The translations under genes were made by a program, and so were the position numbers. A DNA stretch of 64,000 bases from Streptomyces djakartensis. GTDB taxonomy: Bacteria; Actinomycetota; Actinomycetes; Streptomycetales; Streptomycetaceae. The DNA lies in the NCBI RefSeq assembly GCF_014651075.1, contig NZ_BMWE01000001.1, forward strand, positions 682,001-746,000, in the 5' to 3' direction. Below the pieces are notes generated by a model, which ran no database searches, was not told where the DNA came from, and saw only the letters and a list, made by a program, of their open reading frames with translations. Every line of letters begins with the position of its first letter. Position 1 is the first letter of the stretch. Below are positions 25,325 through 35,098 of this stretch, piece by piece.

Positions 25325-26751
25325 CGCTCGTCCCCGGCGATGCCCCCGCCCACCGTGAACCCGATGACCGTCCCGCCCCCGTCCCGGCGGAACGCGAACG
25401 GCGCTCCGCCGTGCGCCAGTGCCACCTCGCGGACGATGGACAGGCCCAGCCCGGATCCCGGCAGCGAGCGGGCGTCGGCGGCGCGGTAGAAGCGGTCGAA
25501 GACGCGGGCGAGGTCGTTGTCGGTGATGCCGGGGCCGCGGTCGAGGACCTCGACGCGGATCGTGCCGGGCCGGGCGGGCCCGGCGACGACCAGCTCGATG
25601 GGGGCCGTGCCGCCCTGGTCGAACTTCACCGCGTTCTCGACGAGGTTGGACAGCGCCCGGGTCAGCATCCCGGGCCGCCCGTCGGTCGTGGTGTCGCCGC
25701 TCGCGCGGAGCACGATCCGCCGCCCGCTGCGGCGCCGGGCGTGGCCCGCCACCTCCTCCGCGAGGTCGGCGACGTCCACCCGCCGCGGCGGCTCGGTGTC
25801 GGACTGCCCGGCCGCGAGGTCGACGAGCTCGTTGACCAGGTCGGTCAGCTCACGGGCCTCCTGCCCGAGGTCGGCGACCAGCTCCTCGCGGGTCTTCGGC
25901 GGCAGTTCGTCGATCCGGCGCAGCAGGGAGATGTTCGTACGCAGGGAGGTCAGCGGCGTGCGCAGTTCATGGCCCGCGTCCTGGACCAGACGGCGCTGGT
26001 CCTCCTCGGACTGCGCGAGCCGGCCCAGCATGCGGTCGAAGGCACGGCCCAGCCGGCCCACCTCGTCGTGCCCCGCCACCGGCACCTGAATGCCGAGCCG
26101 ACGGGTGCGGGCGACGTCCTCGGCGGCGTCCGTGAGGACGACCAGGCGCCGCGTGATCCGCCGGGCCAGCCACCAGCCGAACAGGCCGGCGCCGGTCACG
26201 ACGGCCGCCATCAGCACCAGCGTCCGCTGCTGCAGCGCCCGCAGCAGGTCCTCGACGTCGCTGAACTCCTGCGCGACCTGCACCGCGCCCCGGCCGCCGC
26301 CCAGGGAGACGGTCGCGACCCGGTAGACGTCGTCGCCCACGTCGACGTCCTTGTGCTCGACCACCCGCCCGGACAGCGACGCAGCGGCGATCCGCACGTC
26401 GGCGCCGGTGACCGGCAGCCCCGGACTGCCCGGATCGGCCACGCGGCCGTCCGGGCCGAGCACCTGCACATCGGTCCGGGCGGGCCGCACCAGGTCGTGA
26501 CCGGGCGCGGCGGAGGAGAAGTCGCCGGGCGTCATGCGGTTCTGCCGCACCTCGTCCCGCAGATCCTGCACGACCTCGTCGAACACGGTCTGCTGGTCCA
26601 CCCGGACCAGCCTGGCCGCCGCGCTGTAGGACAGGATGCCCACCAGGACCGTCACCGCGGCCGTCACCGCCGCGAACGACACGGCGAACGTCGTACGCAA
26701 CGAGACGAGCCCCGGCCGCCGCCCGCTCAGCAACCGGCGGAGACGGCCCAC
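25321..26751 (-). CDS. two-component sensor histidine kinase
   Basis: A 476-aa membrane kinase. Helix 1 is at ~18-42. An extracellular sensor domain of ~130 residues follows, then helix 2 at ~178-198 (LMAAVVTGAGLFGWWLA) and a HAMP domain. The H box DAGHELRTPLTSL carries the phospho-His near residue 263, followed by N (NLVENAVKF) and G (GPGITDND, GSGLGLSIV) boxes. The GTG start directly abuts the response-regulator TGA, so the two are one translation unit. Resembles the MprB-type group. The signal is unknown. Confidence 0.92.
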   Translation of the reverse strand: MGRLRRLLSGRRPGLVSLRTTFAVSFAAVTAAVTVLVGILSYSAAARLVRVDQQTVFDEVVQDLRDEVRQNRMTPGDFSSAAPGHDLVRPARTDVQVLGPDGRVADPGSPGLPVTGADVRIAAASLSGRVVEHKDVDVGDDVYRVATVSLGGGRGAVQVAQEFSDVEDLLRALQQRTLVLMAAVVTGAGLFGWWLARRITRRLVVLTDAAEDVARTRRLGIQVPVAGHDEVGRLGRAFDRMLGRLAQSEEDQRRLVQDAGHELRTPLTSLRTNISLLRRIDELPPKTREELVADLGQEARELTDLVNELVDLAAGQSDTEPPRRVDVADLAEEVAGHARRRSGRRIVLRASGDTTTDGRPGMLTRALSNLVENAVKFDQGGTAPIELVVAGPARPGTIRVEVLDRGPGITDNDLARVFDRFYRAADARSLPGSGLGLSIVREVALAHGGAPFAFRRDGGGTVIGFTVGGGIAGDER

Positions 26752-27480
26752 TCAGTCCTCCCGCAGCACGTAACCCACGCCGCGCACCGTGTGGATCAGC
26801 TGCGGCGCGCCCGGCTCGTCCAGCTTGCGGCGCAGGTAGCCGACGTAGACGGCGAGGTTCTTCGAGCCGGGGCCGAAGTCGTAGCCCCAGATGCGGTCGT
26901 AGATCGTGGAGTGGTCGAGGACGATGCCGGCGTTGCGCAGCAGCAGCTCCAGCAGCTCGAACTCGGTGCGGGTCAGTTCCAGCTCCCGGGTGCCGCGCCA
27001 GGCCCGGCGCGCCTGCGGGTCCATGCGGATCCCGGCGGCGTCGAGGAACCGCTCGGGGACCGGCGCCGGTGTCTCGGCCGTCTCGGCCGCCGGGGTGGTC
27101 CCGACGCCCACGGGGCTGGTGCGGCGCAGCAGGGCGCGCAGCCGGGCGAAGACCTCCTCGACGTCGAAGGGCTTCACGACATAGTCGTCGGCGCCCGCGT
27201 CCAGGCCGGCGATCCGGTCGGCGGTCTCCACGAGGGCGGTGAGCATCAGCACCGGCGTCCGGTCGCCCTCGGCGCGCAGCACGCGGCACACCTGGAGCCC
27301 GTCGATGCCGGGCATCATCACGTCCAGGACGAGGACGTCCGGACGGTGGCGGTGGGCCTGCGCCAGTGCCTCCACACCGTCGGCGACCGCCATGACCTGG
27401 TAGCCCTCCAGGGTCAGGGCGCGCTCCAGGGCGTTGCGGATGGCGCGGTCGTCTTCGGCGAGCAGCACTGTTTGGGGCAC
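26752..27480 (-). CDS. OmpR-family response regulator
   Basis: A 242-aa regulator. The receiver domain (residues ~1-120) has the acidic pair AEDD, the phospho-acceptor Asp in [10 protein letters not shown] (~residue 52) and the Lys in YVVKPF. A C-terminal winged-helix DNA-binding domain (~145-240) contains [16 protein letters not shown] and [16 protein letters not shown] start chosen because the frame upstream is not protein-like. First gene of the pair with the kinase; the cognate partner is clear from adjacency. Confidence 0.93.
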   Translation of the reverse strand: MPQTVLLAEDDRAIRNALERALTLEGYQVMAVADGVEALAQAHRHRPDVLVLDVMMPGIDGLQVCRVLRAEGDRTPVLMLTALVETADRIAGLDAGADDYVVKPFDVEEVFARLRALLRRTSPVGVGTTPAAETAETPAPVPERFLDAAGIRMDPQARRAWRGTRELELTRTEFELLELLLRNAGIVLDHSTIYDRIWGYDFGPGSKNLAVYVGYLRRKLDEPGAPQLIHTVRGVGYVLRED

Positions 27481-27614
27481 GCGTCCAGTGTGCCAAGCCA
27501 CCGGCTCCCCGGACCCCGGCGAGCTGCGCCGGGGCGTCCTTCTTACCGGTTCCTTGCAGAAGGCCTCCGCGTTCACGCCGGGATGAATGCGGAGGGGGCG
27601 CGGTCACGGCACGG

Positions 27615-28685
27615 TCACTGCCGGGCGAGCCGGGCCGCGTGCGTCGGCGCGTCCGGCACCTGCGCCGGGCGGCCGACGGCGAACTCCTTGCGCAGCACCG
27701 GTACGACCTCCTCGCCCAGCAGGTCGATCTGCTCCAGCACGGTCTTCAGCGGCAGCCCGGCGTGGTCGACCAGGAAGAGCTGGCGCTGGTAGTCGCCGGC
27801 GTAGTCGCGGAAGGCCAGCGTCTTCTCGATGACCTGCTGCGGGGAGCCGACGGTCAGCGGCGTCTGGTCGGTGAAGTCCTCCAGCGACGGCCCGTGCCCG
27901 TACACCGGCGCGACGTCGAAGTACGGGCGGAACTCGCGCACGGCGTCCTGCGAGTTCCTCCGCATGAACACGTGCCCGCCGAGCCCGACGATCGCCTGCT
28001 CGGGGGTGCCGTGGCCGTGGTGCGCGTAGCGCGTCCGGTACAGCTCGACCATGCGCTTGGTGTGGTCGGCCGGCCAGAAGATGTTGTTGTGGAAGAAGCC
28101 GTCGCCGTAGTACGCGGCCTGCTCGGCGATCTCCGGCGAGCGGATCGAGCCGTGCCAGACGAACGGCGGCACGCCGTCCAGCGGGCGGGGCGTCGCGGTG
28201 AATCCCTGCAGAGGCGTACGGAACTTCCCCTCCCAGTCGACTCCCTCCTCGCGCCACAGGCGGTGCAGCAGGGCGTAGTTCTCGACGGCGAGCGGGATGC
28301 CCTGCCGGATGTCCTGCCCGAACCATGGGTAGACGGGGGCGGTGTTGCCGCGGCCCAGCATGAGATCCACCCGGCCGTCGGCCAGGTGCTGGAGCATCGC
28401 GAAGTCCTCGGCGATCTTCACCGGGTCGTTGGTGGTGATGAGGGTGGTGGCCGTGGAGAGGATCAGCCGCTCGGTGCGGGCGGCGACGTAGCCGAGCATC
28501 GTCGTCGGGGACGACGGCACGAACGGCGGGTTGTGGTGCTCACCGGTGGCGAACACGTCGAGCCCGGCCTCCTCGGCCCTCAGCGCGATGGCGACCATGG
28601 CCTTGATCCGCTCGCGCTCGGTAGGCGTCCGGCCGGTGGTGGGGTCGGGCGTGACGTCGCCGACGCTGAAGATCCCGAACTGCAT
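27615..28685 (-). CDS. LLM class flavin-dependent oxidoreductase
   Basis: A 356-aa cytoplasmic luciferase-like monooxygenase (TIM-barrel, FMN or F420). Characteristic stretches are [28 protein letters not shown] and [20 protein letters not shown]. Length is typical. Divergent from the YnfA-like gene, with 63 bases between starts. The substrate cannot be predicted; nearby genes (SnoaL-like, SDR) do not form an obvious pathway with it. Confidence 0.88.
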   Translation of the reverse strand: MQFGIFSVGDVTPDPTTGRTPTERERIKAMVAIALRAEEAGLDVFATGEHHNPPFVPSSPTTMLGYVAARTERLILSTATTLITTNDPVKIAEDFAMLQHLADGRVDLMLGRGNTAPVYPWFGQDIRQGIPLAVENYALLHRLWREEGVDWEGKFRTPLQGFTATPRPLDGVPPFVWHGSIRSPEIAEQAAYYGDGFFHNNIFWPADHTKRMVELYRTRYAHHGHGTPEQAIVGLGGHVFMRRNSQDAVREFRPYFDVAPVYGHGPSLEDFTDQTPLTVGSPQQVIEKTLAFRDYAGDYQRQLFLVDHAGLPLKTVLEQIDLLGEEVVPVLRKEFAVGRPAQVPDAPTHAARLARQ

Positions 28686-28748
28686 GATCGCTCACCCTCC
28701 AGGTTGTTTACAGTTCAACCATACCTCCGGGTGTGCGAGTCTGCCCGC

Positions 28749-29084
28749 ATGCACATCCTCCGCTCCGCCACCCTCTTCGTCCTCGCCGCCCTGCTCGAGA
28801 TCGGCGGCGCCTGGCTGGTCTGGCAGGGCGTCCGGGAGAACAGGGGCTGGCTGTGGGCGGCCGGCGGCGTCCTCGCGCTCGGCGCGTACGGCTTCGTCGC
28901 CACCTTCCAGCCCGACGCCCACTTCGGCCGCGTGCTCGCCGCGTACGGCGGGATCTTCGTCGCCGGATCGATCCTGTGGGGCGTGGTCGCGGACGGCTAC
29001 CGCCCCGACCGCTGGGACGTCACGGGCGCACTGGTCTGTCTCGCGGGCATGGCGGTCATCATGTACGCCCCGCGAGGAAACTGA
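28749..29084 (+). CDS. YnfA family (UPF0060) membrane protein
   Basis: A 111-aa inner-membrane protein with four hydrophobic segments. It starts [20 protein letters not shown], and the ending [10 protein letters not shown] is the usual UPF0060 C-terminus. The family is distantly related to small multidrug transporters; its function is poorly established. It is divergent from the LLM oxidoreductase and convergent with the SnoaL-like gene. Confidence 0.9.
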   Translation: MHILRSATLFVLAALLEIGGAWLVWQGVRENRGWLWAAGGVLALGAYGFVATFQPDAHFGRVLAAYGGIFVAGSILWGVVADGYRPDRWDVTGALVCLAGMAVIMYAPRGN

Positions 29085-29103
29085 GCCGGACCCGGGGCAG
29101 ATC

Positions 29104-29541
29104 TCAGAACGGCTCGTCAGGCGGCAGCAACCCCAACTGCCCGAGGAAGTCCATCTCGTCGAAGTACAGCCGGTAATCGACGATCCGCCCGTCCCGCACG
29201 GTGGCGAGGTCCACCCCGCGGATCGCGATCTCCTTCTGCGTCGGGGGCAGCGTCTCCCCGTTGGGCAGCTCCAGGGGCCCGGTGTTCCGCCCGCTGAAGA
29301 TCCCCTCGTCGATGGCCGTGTCACCGACCTCGTACGAGTGCAACGCCCGGAACGTCGCCTCGGGAACCGCCTCCGTCATCGTCCGCCAGTACTCGACGAT
29401 GTCGTCGCGCCCGCGCAGCTCGCCCCCGTCCGGGGTGAAGGCGACCGCGTCCTCGGCGTACAGCTCGCCGATGGTCTTCAGATCGGCGTGCGTGGTGACC
29501 GCGTCCGTGAGCCGGTCCATGACCTCACGTGCCTCTCCCAT
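29104..29541 (-). CDS. SnoaL-like / nuclear transport factor 2 family protein
   Basis: A 145-aa single-domain protein with an NTF2/SnoaL fold pattern: an N-terminal helix (EVMDRLTDAVTTHAD), LYAEDAVAFTPDGG, GRDDIVEYW and a C-terminal strand set (VRDGRIVDYRLYFDEMDFL). The fold serves cyclases, isomerases and ligand carriers, so no specific reaction can be named. Divergent from the SDR gene; both may share the 122-base gap as promoter region. Confidence 0.8.
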   Translation of the reverse strand: MGEAREVMDRLTDAVTTHADLKTIGELYAEDAVAFTPDGGELRGRDDIVEYWRTMTEAVPEATFRALHSYEVGDTAIDEGIFSGRNTGPLELPNGETLPPTQKEIAIRGVDLATVRDGRIVDYRLYFDEMDFLGQLGLLPPDEPF

Positions 29542-29663
29542 GATCCACCTCCGTGGGAAACCAGGGGATCACCCAGCCCTCATTCTCCCACCGTGGGACC
29601 CTCCTATCCTGTCCGGAAAGCCGTACCAGAAGCCGGCCCGCAGACCACGCCAGAGGAGCTCCC

Positions 29664-30440
29664 ATGGCCACCGCCGCCCAGCCCGCCGCCTCCCGCATAG
29701 CCGTCGTCACGGGTGCGAGCAGCGGAATCGGCGCCGCGACGGCCCGGCAACTCGCCGCAGCGGGCTACCGCGTCGTCCTCACGGCCCGCCGCAAGGACCG
29801 CATCGAGGCACTCGCGGAGGAGATCAACGCGGCGGGCCACCAGGCCATGGCCTACGCCCTCGACGTCACGGACCGCGCCGCGGTCGACGAGTTCGCCACC
29901 GCCTTCCAGACCATCGGTGTCCTGGTCAACAACGCGGGCGGCGCGCTGGGCGCCGACCCGGTCGCCACCGGCGACCCGGCCGACTGGCGGCAGATGTACG
30001 AGACCAACGTCATCGGCACGCTCAACCTCACCCAGGCACTGCTGCCCAAGCTGGTCGCGAGCGGCGACGGCACGGTCGTGGTCGTCTCCTCCACGGCCGG
30101 CCACGGCACCTACGAGGGCGGCGCCGGCTACGTCGCCGCCAAGCACGGCGCCCACGTCCTGGCCGAGACCCTGCGCCTGGAGATCGTCGGCCAGCCGGTC
30201 CGCGTCATCGAGATCGCGCCGGGCATGGTCAAGACAGACGAGTTCGCCCTGACCCGCTTCTCCGGCGACCGGGAAAAGGCGGAGAAGGTCTACGAAGGCG
30301 TGGCCGACCCCCTCACCGCCGACGACGTGGCAGAGACGATCACCTGGGCGGTGACCCGCCCCAGCCACGTCAACGTCGACCTGCTGATCCTCCGCCCCCG
30401 AGCCCAGGCATCGAACACCAAGGTGCACCGGGACCTGTGA
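29664..30440 (+). CDS. short-chain dehydrogenase/reductase
   Basis: A 258-aa NAD(P)-dependent oxidoreductase. The nucleotide-binding TGASSGIG is near residues 16-23, NNAGG near residue 90, the catalytic Ser lies in VVVSSTAG, and YVAAKHG supplies the YxxxK Tyr/Lys. The frame is open further upstream, but the ATG at 29664 follows a GAGCTCCC-type leader and matches family length. It converges with rtcB, with only three bases between stops. Confidence 0.9.
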   Translation: MATAAQPAASRIAVVTGASSGIGAATARQLAAAGYRVVLTARRKDRIEALAEEINAAGHQAMAYALDVTDRAAVDEFATAFQTIGVLVNNAGGALGADPVATGDPADWRQMYETNVIGTLNLTQALLPKLVASGDGTVVVVSSTAGHGTYEGGAGYVAAKHGAHVLAETLRLEIVGQPVRVIEIAPGMVKTDEFALTRFSGDREKAEKVYEGVADPLTADDVAETITWAVTRPSHVNVDLLILRPRAQASNTKVHRDL

Positions 30441-30443
30441 CGG

Positions 30444-31637
30444 TCACCCCTTCACGCACACGACCTGCTTGAGCTTCGCCACGACCTCCACCAGGTCCCG
30501 CTGCTGGTCGATGACCTGCTCGATGGGCTTGTAGGCGGCCGGGATCTCGTCCACCACGCCGGAGTCCTTACGGCACTCCACGCCCCGGGTCTGCTCCTCC
30601 AGGTCCTTCGTCGAGAACCGGCGCTTGGCCGCGTTGCGGCTCATGCGCCGGCCGGCGCCGTGGGAGGCCGAGTTGAAGGACTTGGCGTTGCCGAGGCCCT
30701 TCACGATGTACGAACCCGTGCCCATGGAACCCGGGATGATCCCGTACTCGCCTGAACCGGCCCGGATCGCGCCCTTGCGGGTCACGAGCAGGTCCATCCC
30801 GTCGTAGCGCTCCTCGGCCACGTAGTTGTGGTGCGCGCTGATCTCCGGCTCGAAGGCCGGCTTCGCCTTCTTGAACTCCTTGCGGATCACGTCCTTCAGG
30901 AGCGCCATCATGATCGAGCGGTTGTACTTCGCGTACTCCTGCGCCCAGAACAGGTCGTTCCGGTAGGCCGCCATCTGCGGGGTGTCCGCGACGAAGACGG
31001 CCAGATCGCGGTCGACCAGGCCCTGGTTGTGCGGGAGTTTCTGCGCGATGCCGATGTGGTGCTCGGCCAGTTCCTTGCCGATGTTGCGGGAACCGGAGTG
31101 GAGCATCAGCCAGACAGAATCGGTCGTATCTGTGCATACCTCGACAAAATGGTTTCCTCCGCCGAGTGTTCCCATCTGCTTTGTGGCGCGTTCTGACCGG
31201 AATTGGACAGCCTCCGCAACCCCGTCGAACCGCCCCCAGAAGTCGCCCCACCCGGCCGTACCGAACCCGTGCAGCCGCCCCGGGTCGACGGGATCGTCGT
31301 GCATCCCCCGGCCCACCGGAATCACCTGCTCGATCCTCGACCGCAGCCGGGACAGGTCCCCGGGCAGGTCGTTCGCCGTCAGGGACGTCTTCACCGCCGA
31401 CATGCCGCAGCCGATGTCGACTCCCACCGCAGCCGGGCACACCGCGCCCTGCATGGCGATGACCGAGCCGACCGTCGCCCCCTTGCCGTAGTGCACGTCG
31501 GGCATGACGGCCAGGCCCTTGATCCAGGGCAGGGTGGCGACGTTCCGGAGCTGCTGCAGTGCGGAGTCCTCGACCGTGGCCGGGTCGGCCCACATCCGGA
31601 TCGGCACTTTCGCACCAGGCATCTCTACATATGACAT
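30444..31637 (-). CDS. rtcB: RtcB-type RNA ligase
   Basis: A 397-aa RNA ligase that joins 2',3'-cyclic phosphate or 3'-phosphate ends to 5'-OH ends with GTP and Mn2+, in tRNA/RNA repair. Family motifs: MPDVHYGKG, VGVDIGCGM (metal Cys), GGGNHF, LHSGSRNIG and SASHGAGR, whose His is guanylylated. The start MSYVEMPGAKVPIRMW is preferred over an upstream frame extension. The stretch encoding about residues 146-180 (31100-31200) is less GC-rich than the rest of the gene, but the protein motifs are intact across it. Confidence 0.95.
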   Translation of the reverse strand: MSYVEMPGAKVPIRMWADPATVEDSALQQLRNVATLPWIKGLAVMPDVHYGKGATVGSVIAMQGAVCPAAVGVDIGCGMSAVKTSLTANDLPGDLSRLRSRIEQVIPVGRGMHDDPVDPGRLHGFGTAGWGDFWGRFDGVAEAVQFRSERATKQMGTLGGGNHFVEVCTDTTDSVWLMLHSGSRNIGKELAEHHIGIAQKLPHNQGLVDRDLAVFVADTPQMAAYRNDLFWAQEYAKYNRSIMMALLKDVIRKEFKKAKPAFEPEISAHHNYVAEERYDGMDLLVTRKGAIRAGSGEYGIIPGSMGTGSYIVKGLGNAKSFNSASHGAGRRMSRNAAKRRFSTKDLEEQTRGVECRKDSGVVDEIPAAYKPIEQVIDQQRDLVEVVAKLKQVVCVKG

Positions 31638-31760
31638 AGCGTCCTCAATCCCCCATGCGCGAACAGAAGTCTCCAAAGGCACTTACCGGAGCCAAGGTCG
31701 ACGAATGGGAATCCGGACCGGCGTCCACGGCAGTGCGTGCGATAGACATTGTGTTCACTG

Positions 31761-31776
31761 GCCGCCTTGAGGCGGC
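31761..31776. promoter_or_regulatory. inverted repeat between rtcB and the lipoprotein gene
   Basis: A perfect GCCGCC-TTGA-GGCGGC hairpin/operator-like repeat lies 32 bases before the GTG of the lipoprotein gene, in the divergent promoter region shared with rtcB. It could be a protein-binding site or a leader hairpin. Confidence 0.35.
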
Positions 31777-31808
31777 AAGCCAATATCCGCGTCGAGAGGA
31801 GCCACCAC

Positions 31809-32636
31809 GTGCAACGGAAGGCGTACGCACCCGGTGTCGCCGCGCTCCTCGCCGTCCTGCTGGCCGGCTGCACCGGCAGCTCGGACGACGGCGGCCCCAC
31901 GGACGACTCCAACCCGGGCGACACGGGCACGGCATCGGCCGCCGCGGAGCCCGGCCGCTACCGCACACTCCCCGAGCCCTGCACCGCCGTCGGCCACGGC
32001 ACCCTCGACGAACTCCTGCCCGGCATCCGGCAGATCAGCGACCGCGAACAGCGCGAGAAGGCCTACGAGGGCGAGGCCACGGTCACCTTCGACACCGACC
32101 GCAAGGTCGGCTGCCGGTGGAAGGTCGACAGCCCGCAGGCCACCGACCATCTGCTCGTCGACTTCGAACGGATCGTCTCCTACGACAGCGCGGTCAGCGA
32201 CGACCAGCAGGCCGAGCAGCTCTTCGCGGAGAAGGAGGCCGCCGCCCACCTCCCGGAGCCGACCGCCACCGAGTCCGCCGCGGCCGGCAGCACCCCGGCC
32301 GGCGGCGCCACCGCCGCCCCGAGCGGCTCCCCCACGGCAACCTCCTCCCCCTCCACCGGGTCGCCCTCCCCGTCGACGTCCGCCACGCCGACCGAACTCC
32401 AGCCCCGCGTCCTGGAGGAGCTCGGCGACGAGGCGTTCCTCGACGACGAGCTGAGCAGCTCCGGTTCGACCGCCAAGCAGCGGACGGTGACTGTGGCGTT
32501 CCGCACGTCGAACGTCATCGTGACGATCGAGTACGTGGAGCAGCCGATGACCGTCGGTGCCGTCCCGGACAGCAAGGAATTGCAGGACAGGGCCCAGAAC
32601 CTGGCCCTCCGGCTGGCGGATTCACTGAGCGACTGA
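31809..32636 (+). CDS. DUF3558-like lipoprotein 1
   Basis: A 275-aa exported lipoprotein. The GTG start (RBS GAGAGGAG) precedes a short signal ending in the lipobox LLAGC. The mature part opens with LPEPCTAVGHGTLDELLPGI and has CRWKVD later, the two-Cys pattern of DUF3558 proteins. A Pro/Ser/Thr-rich linker lies at ~145-200 before a C-terminal strand region. It is followed by a second, related lipoprotein 134 bases downstream, suggesting a local duplication. Function unknown. Confidence 0.75.
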   Translation: MQRKAYAPGVAALLAVLLAGCTGSSDDGGPTDDSNPGDTGTASAAAEPGRYRTLPEPCTAVGHGTLDELLPGIRQISDREQREKAYEGEATVTFDTDRKVGCRWKVDSPQATDHLLVDFERIVSYDSAVSDDQQAEQLFAEKEAAAHLPEPTATESAAAGSTPAGGATAAPSGSPTATSSPSTGSPSPSTSATPTELQPRVLEELGDEAFLDDELSSSGSTAKQRTVTVAFRTSNVIVTIEYVEQPMTVGAVPDSKELQDRAQNLALRLADSLSD

Positions 32637-32770
32637 GGCCCGTTCACGCGCCCTTCACCCACCCCCGCAAAGCGCGCGAAGGAAGAACACACCGTTGCCT
32701 CACCGCGTACGGTGACCATTCGGACCCGTTGCCGACCGCAGGAACCACGAGCGTCATGAGTGAAGGAACC

Positions 32771-33658
32771 ATGCAGCGACGAGCACAGCGAGAAGAGCGA
32801 GACCAGCGAGCGAAGCGCCTCAGCCGCGTCCTTGTCTGCGCGGCCGCCGTCCCCGTGATGCTGGTCGCCGCCGGCTGCTCCTCGGACTCCGGCTCCGGCG
32901 AGAGCACGGACAAGGCGGCCAATGCGGCGGCCTCGGCGTCCGCGAGCCCGTCGCCGACCGTGGAGGCGGCGGCGTACAGCAAGCTTCCGGAGCCCTGCAA
33001 GGCGCTCTCGAAGAAGACGCTCGAGGACCTCGTCCCGGAGAGCAAGTCCGGCAAGGAAGGCAAGTCGGACGACGTCTCGACCCGCGCCGGCTGCTCCTGG
33101 GACAGCCTCGACAACAACGGCGTCAAGGGCTCGCAGTTCCGCTGGCTGAACGTGTCGATGCTGCGCTTCGAGTCGGACGTCACGCGCGGCTCGGGCGACA
33201 AGCAGGCCCAGGAGTTCTACGCGAAGCAGGTGCAGGAGTCCCAGGCCGTGGAGGGTGCCAAGGGCGCCAAGTCCGAGCCGGTGTCCGGGACGGGCGACCA
33301 GGCGACGGCCGTACGGTACGACCTGAAGAAGAAGGAAGGCACCTTCAAGCAGCAGACGGTCGTGGCGCGCGTCGAGAACGTGGTCGTCACGGTCGACTAC
33401 AACGGCGCGGGCCTGGCCGGTGACAAGACCCCGAGCGCCGACGACCTGATGAAGGACGCGAAGAAGGCCGCCAAGGAGGCGGTGAAGGCGGTGTCCGAGG
33501 CGAACGGCGCGGGCGGCAAGGCGGGCAGTGCCCCTTCTGAGTCCGCGTCGGGGTCCGCGTCGAAGTCCCCGTCGAAGGGCGCGTCCAACGAGCCCTCGAA
33601 GGGCGCGACTGACGGGCCGTCGAAGTCGGCGTCCAAGGAGTCCGCGGCGAAGAGCTGA
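32771..33658 (+). CDS. DUF3558-like lipoprotein 2
   Basis: A 295-aa exported lipoprotein. ATG 32771 is chosen because GAAGGA sits five bases before it; an in-frame ATG at 32756 lacks a good site. The signal ends in LVAAGCSS. The core has LPEPCKALSKKTLEDLVPES and GCSWDSL, parallel to the preceding gene. The C-terminal ~60 residues are a Ser/Lys/Gly-rich tail of short repeats (SASKSPSKGAS...), probably unstructured. Likely a paralogue of lipoprotein 1. Confidence 0.75.
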   Translation: MQRRAQREERDQRAKRLSRVLVCAAAVPVMLVAAGCSSDSGSGESTDKAANAAASASASPSPTVEAAAYSKLPEPCKALSKKTLEDLVPESKSGKEGKSDDVSTRAGCSWDSLDNNGVKGSQFRWLNVSMLRFESDVTRGSGDKQAQEFYAKQVQESQAVEGAKGAKSEPVSGTGDQATAVRYDLKKKEGTFKQQTVVARVENVVVTVDYNGAGLAGDKTPSADDLMKDAKKAAKEAVKAVSEANGAGGKAGSAPSESASGSASKSPSKGASNEPSKGATDGPSKSASKESAAKS

Positions 33659-33708
33659 ACGTTCCCGACCGGAACCGGCCACCTGTCCTCCGCACACATG
33701 TGCCACCC

Positions 33709-33722
33709 TGTTGCGCGCAACA
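33709..33722. promoter_or_regulatory. 14-bp perfect palindrome upstream of the DUF2637 gene
   Basis: TGTTGCGCGCAACA lies 26 bases before the GTG start of the DUF2637 gene; a shorter CACATGTG palindrome is at 33696-33703. The size and position suit a repressor-dimer operator, though the regulator is unknown. Confidence 0.4.
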
Positions 33723-33747
33723 ACACGCAAGGGGAGGGGAGTGACGG

Positions 33748-35049
33748 GTGGCCGCGCCACTGCAGCTGACTCGGATGCACCGCGTTCTCATCGGCATGGT
33801 CGTGGCCGGAGCCGTGATCATCGCCGGTATCGGCTTCGCCGGTTCGTACGCGGCGGTCCGCGAGTTGGCTCTGAAGAAGGGCTTCGGGAACTTCTCCTAC
33901 GTCTTCCCGATCGGCATCGACGCGGGCATCTGCGTCCTGCTGGCCCTGGACCTGCTCCTCACCTGGATCAGGATTCCCTTCCCCCTCCTCCGTCAGACCG
34001 CCTGGCTTCTGACGGCCGCGACGATCGCCTTCAACGGCGCGGCGGCCTGGCCGGATCCGCTCGGTGTCGGCATGCACGCGGTGATCCCGATCCTGTTCGT
34101 GGTCGCGGTGGAAGCCGCCCGCCACGCCATCGGCCGGATCGCGGACATCACGGCCGACAAGCACATGGAGGGTGTGCGCCTCACCCGCTGGCTGCTGTCC
34201 CCCGTGCCGACGTTTCTGCTGTGGCGCCGCATGAAGCTCTGGGAGCTGCGCTCCTACGACCAGGTCATCAAGCTGGAGCAGGAACGTCTCGTCTACCAGG
34301 CAAGGCTCCGCTCCCGCTTCGGCCGGGCCTGGCGCCGCAAGGCCCCCGTGGAGTCGCTGATGCCGTTGCGCCTCGCACGGTACGGAGTGCCGCTGGCGGA
34401 GACCGCGCCGGCCGGGCTGGCGGCGGCCGGGATCGAACCGCAGCTGCTCCCACCGCAGCCCGCGGCTCCTGCCGCGCCGGCACCGGCACGGCAACCGGCG
34501 CTGGAGTCCAGGGCCGTCCAGGAGACGGCGCCCTCCGAGGCGTCGATGCCGGCCGCTGCTGTCGAGGAGGGGCCGAGCCAGTGGTTCGCCACTCCTCAGA
34601 CCGCGCAGTACAACGGCGGTTACGACCCGAACTTCGAGCCGCCCCGGTATACGCCTCCACGGGAGCATCAGGCCTTCTACGAAGGACAGCCGCAGCAGGC
34701 CGCAGGGCGGCCGCCCCAGCCCCGCGCGGCCGAACCTGAGGCCGAGCCCGCCCCGGCGCCCGAGCCGTCCCGGGAGCAGGCGCCGGAGCCTCAGGTCCAG
34801 GTGCCGAACGGCGCGGGCGGCATGCGCCCCCTGGGCGAGGGCGTAGCGGACGCGGTGCCCTCGGACGAGGACCTGTACCAGGTCTTCCGGTACTCGATAG
34901 ACGGCGAGGGCATGCCCACACCCGGCGCCTTCGCCGCGAACGTCGAGGCCACGTACGGGCTGCGCCTGCAGTCTCGTGAGCTGAACCAGTACATGGACCA
35001 GTTCGCGGCGCGTCTCAACAGTGAGCTGCTGGAAGAGCACATCGCCTAG
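33748..35049 (+). CDS. DUF2637 membrane protein
   Basis: A 433-aa protein. Four hydrophobic segments lie in residues ~10-135 (MHRVLIGMVVAGAVIIAGIG..., FPIGIDAGICVLLALDLLLT, ...), as in DUF2637 proteins, which are often plasmid- or mobile-element-linked in actinomycetes. It is followed by a basic region, a long Pro/Ala/Gln-rich linker (~225-350) and a C-terminal ~75-residue folded part (DEDLYQVFRYSI...). In related proteins this end carries a DNA-binding or helical module; that is uncertain here. A strong terminator follows. Confidence 0.8.
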   Translation: MAAPLQLTRMHRVLIGMVVAGAVIIAGIGFAGSYAAVRELALKKGFGNFSYVFPIGIDAGICVLLALDLLLTWIRIPFPLLRQTAWLLTAATIAFNGAAAWPDPLGVGMHAVIPILFVVAVEAARHAIGRIADITADKHMEGVRLTRWLLSPVPTFLLWRRMKLWELRSYDQVIKLEQERLVYQARLRSRFGRAWRRKAPVESLMPLRLARYGVPLAETAPAGLAAAGIEPQLLPPQPAAPAAPAPARQPALESRAVQETAPSEASMPAAAVEEGPSQWFATPQTAQYNGGYDPNFEPPRYTPPREHQAFYEGQPQQAAGRPPQPRAAEPEAEPAPAPEPSREQAPEPQVQVPNGAGGMRPLGEGVADAVPSDEDLYQVFRYSIDGEGMPTPGAFAANVEATYGLRLQSRELNQYMDQFAARLNSELLEEHIA

Positions 35050-35056
35050 CGCGCAG

Positions 35057-35082
35057 AGGGGGCCCTCGTTCGAGGGCCCCCT
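35057..35082. terminator. strong bidirectional terminator
   Basis: A perfect 12-bp stem (AGGGGGCCCTCG and its complement) with a TT loop, followed by TTT, lies between the convergent DUF2637 and lysS genes. Confidence 0.9.
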
Positions 35083-35098
35083 TTCCCGTCGGCGGCGA

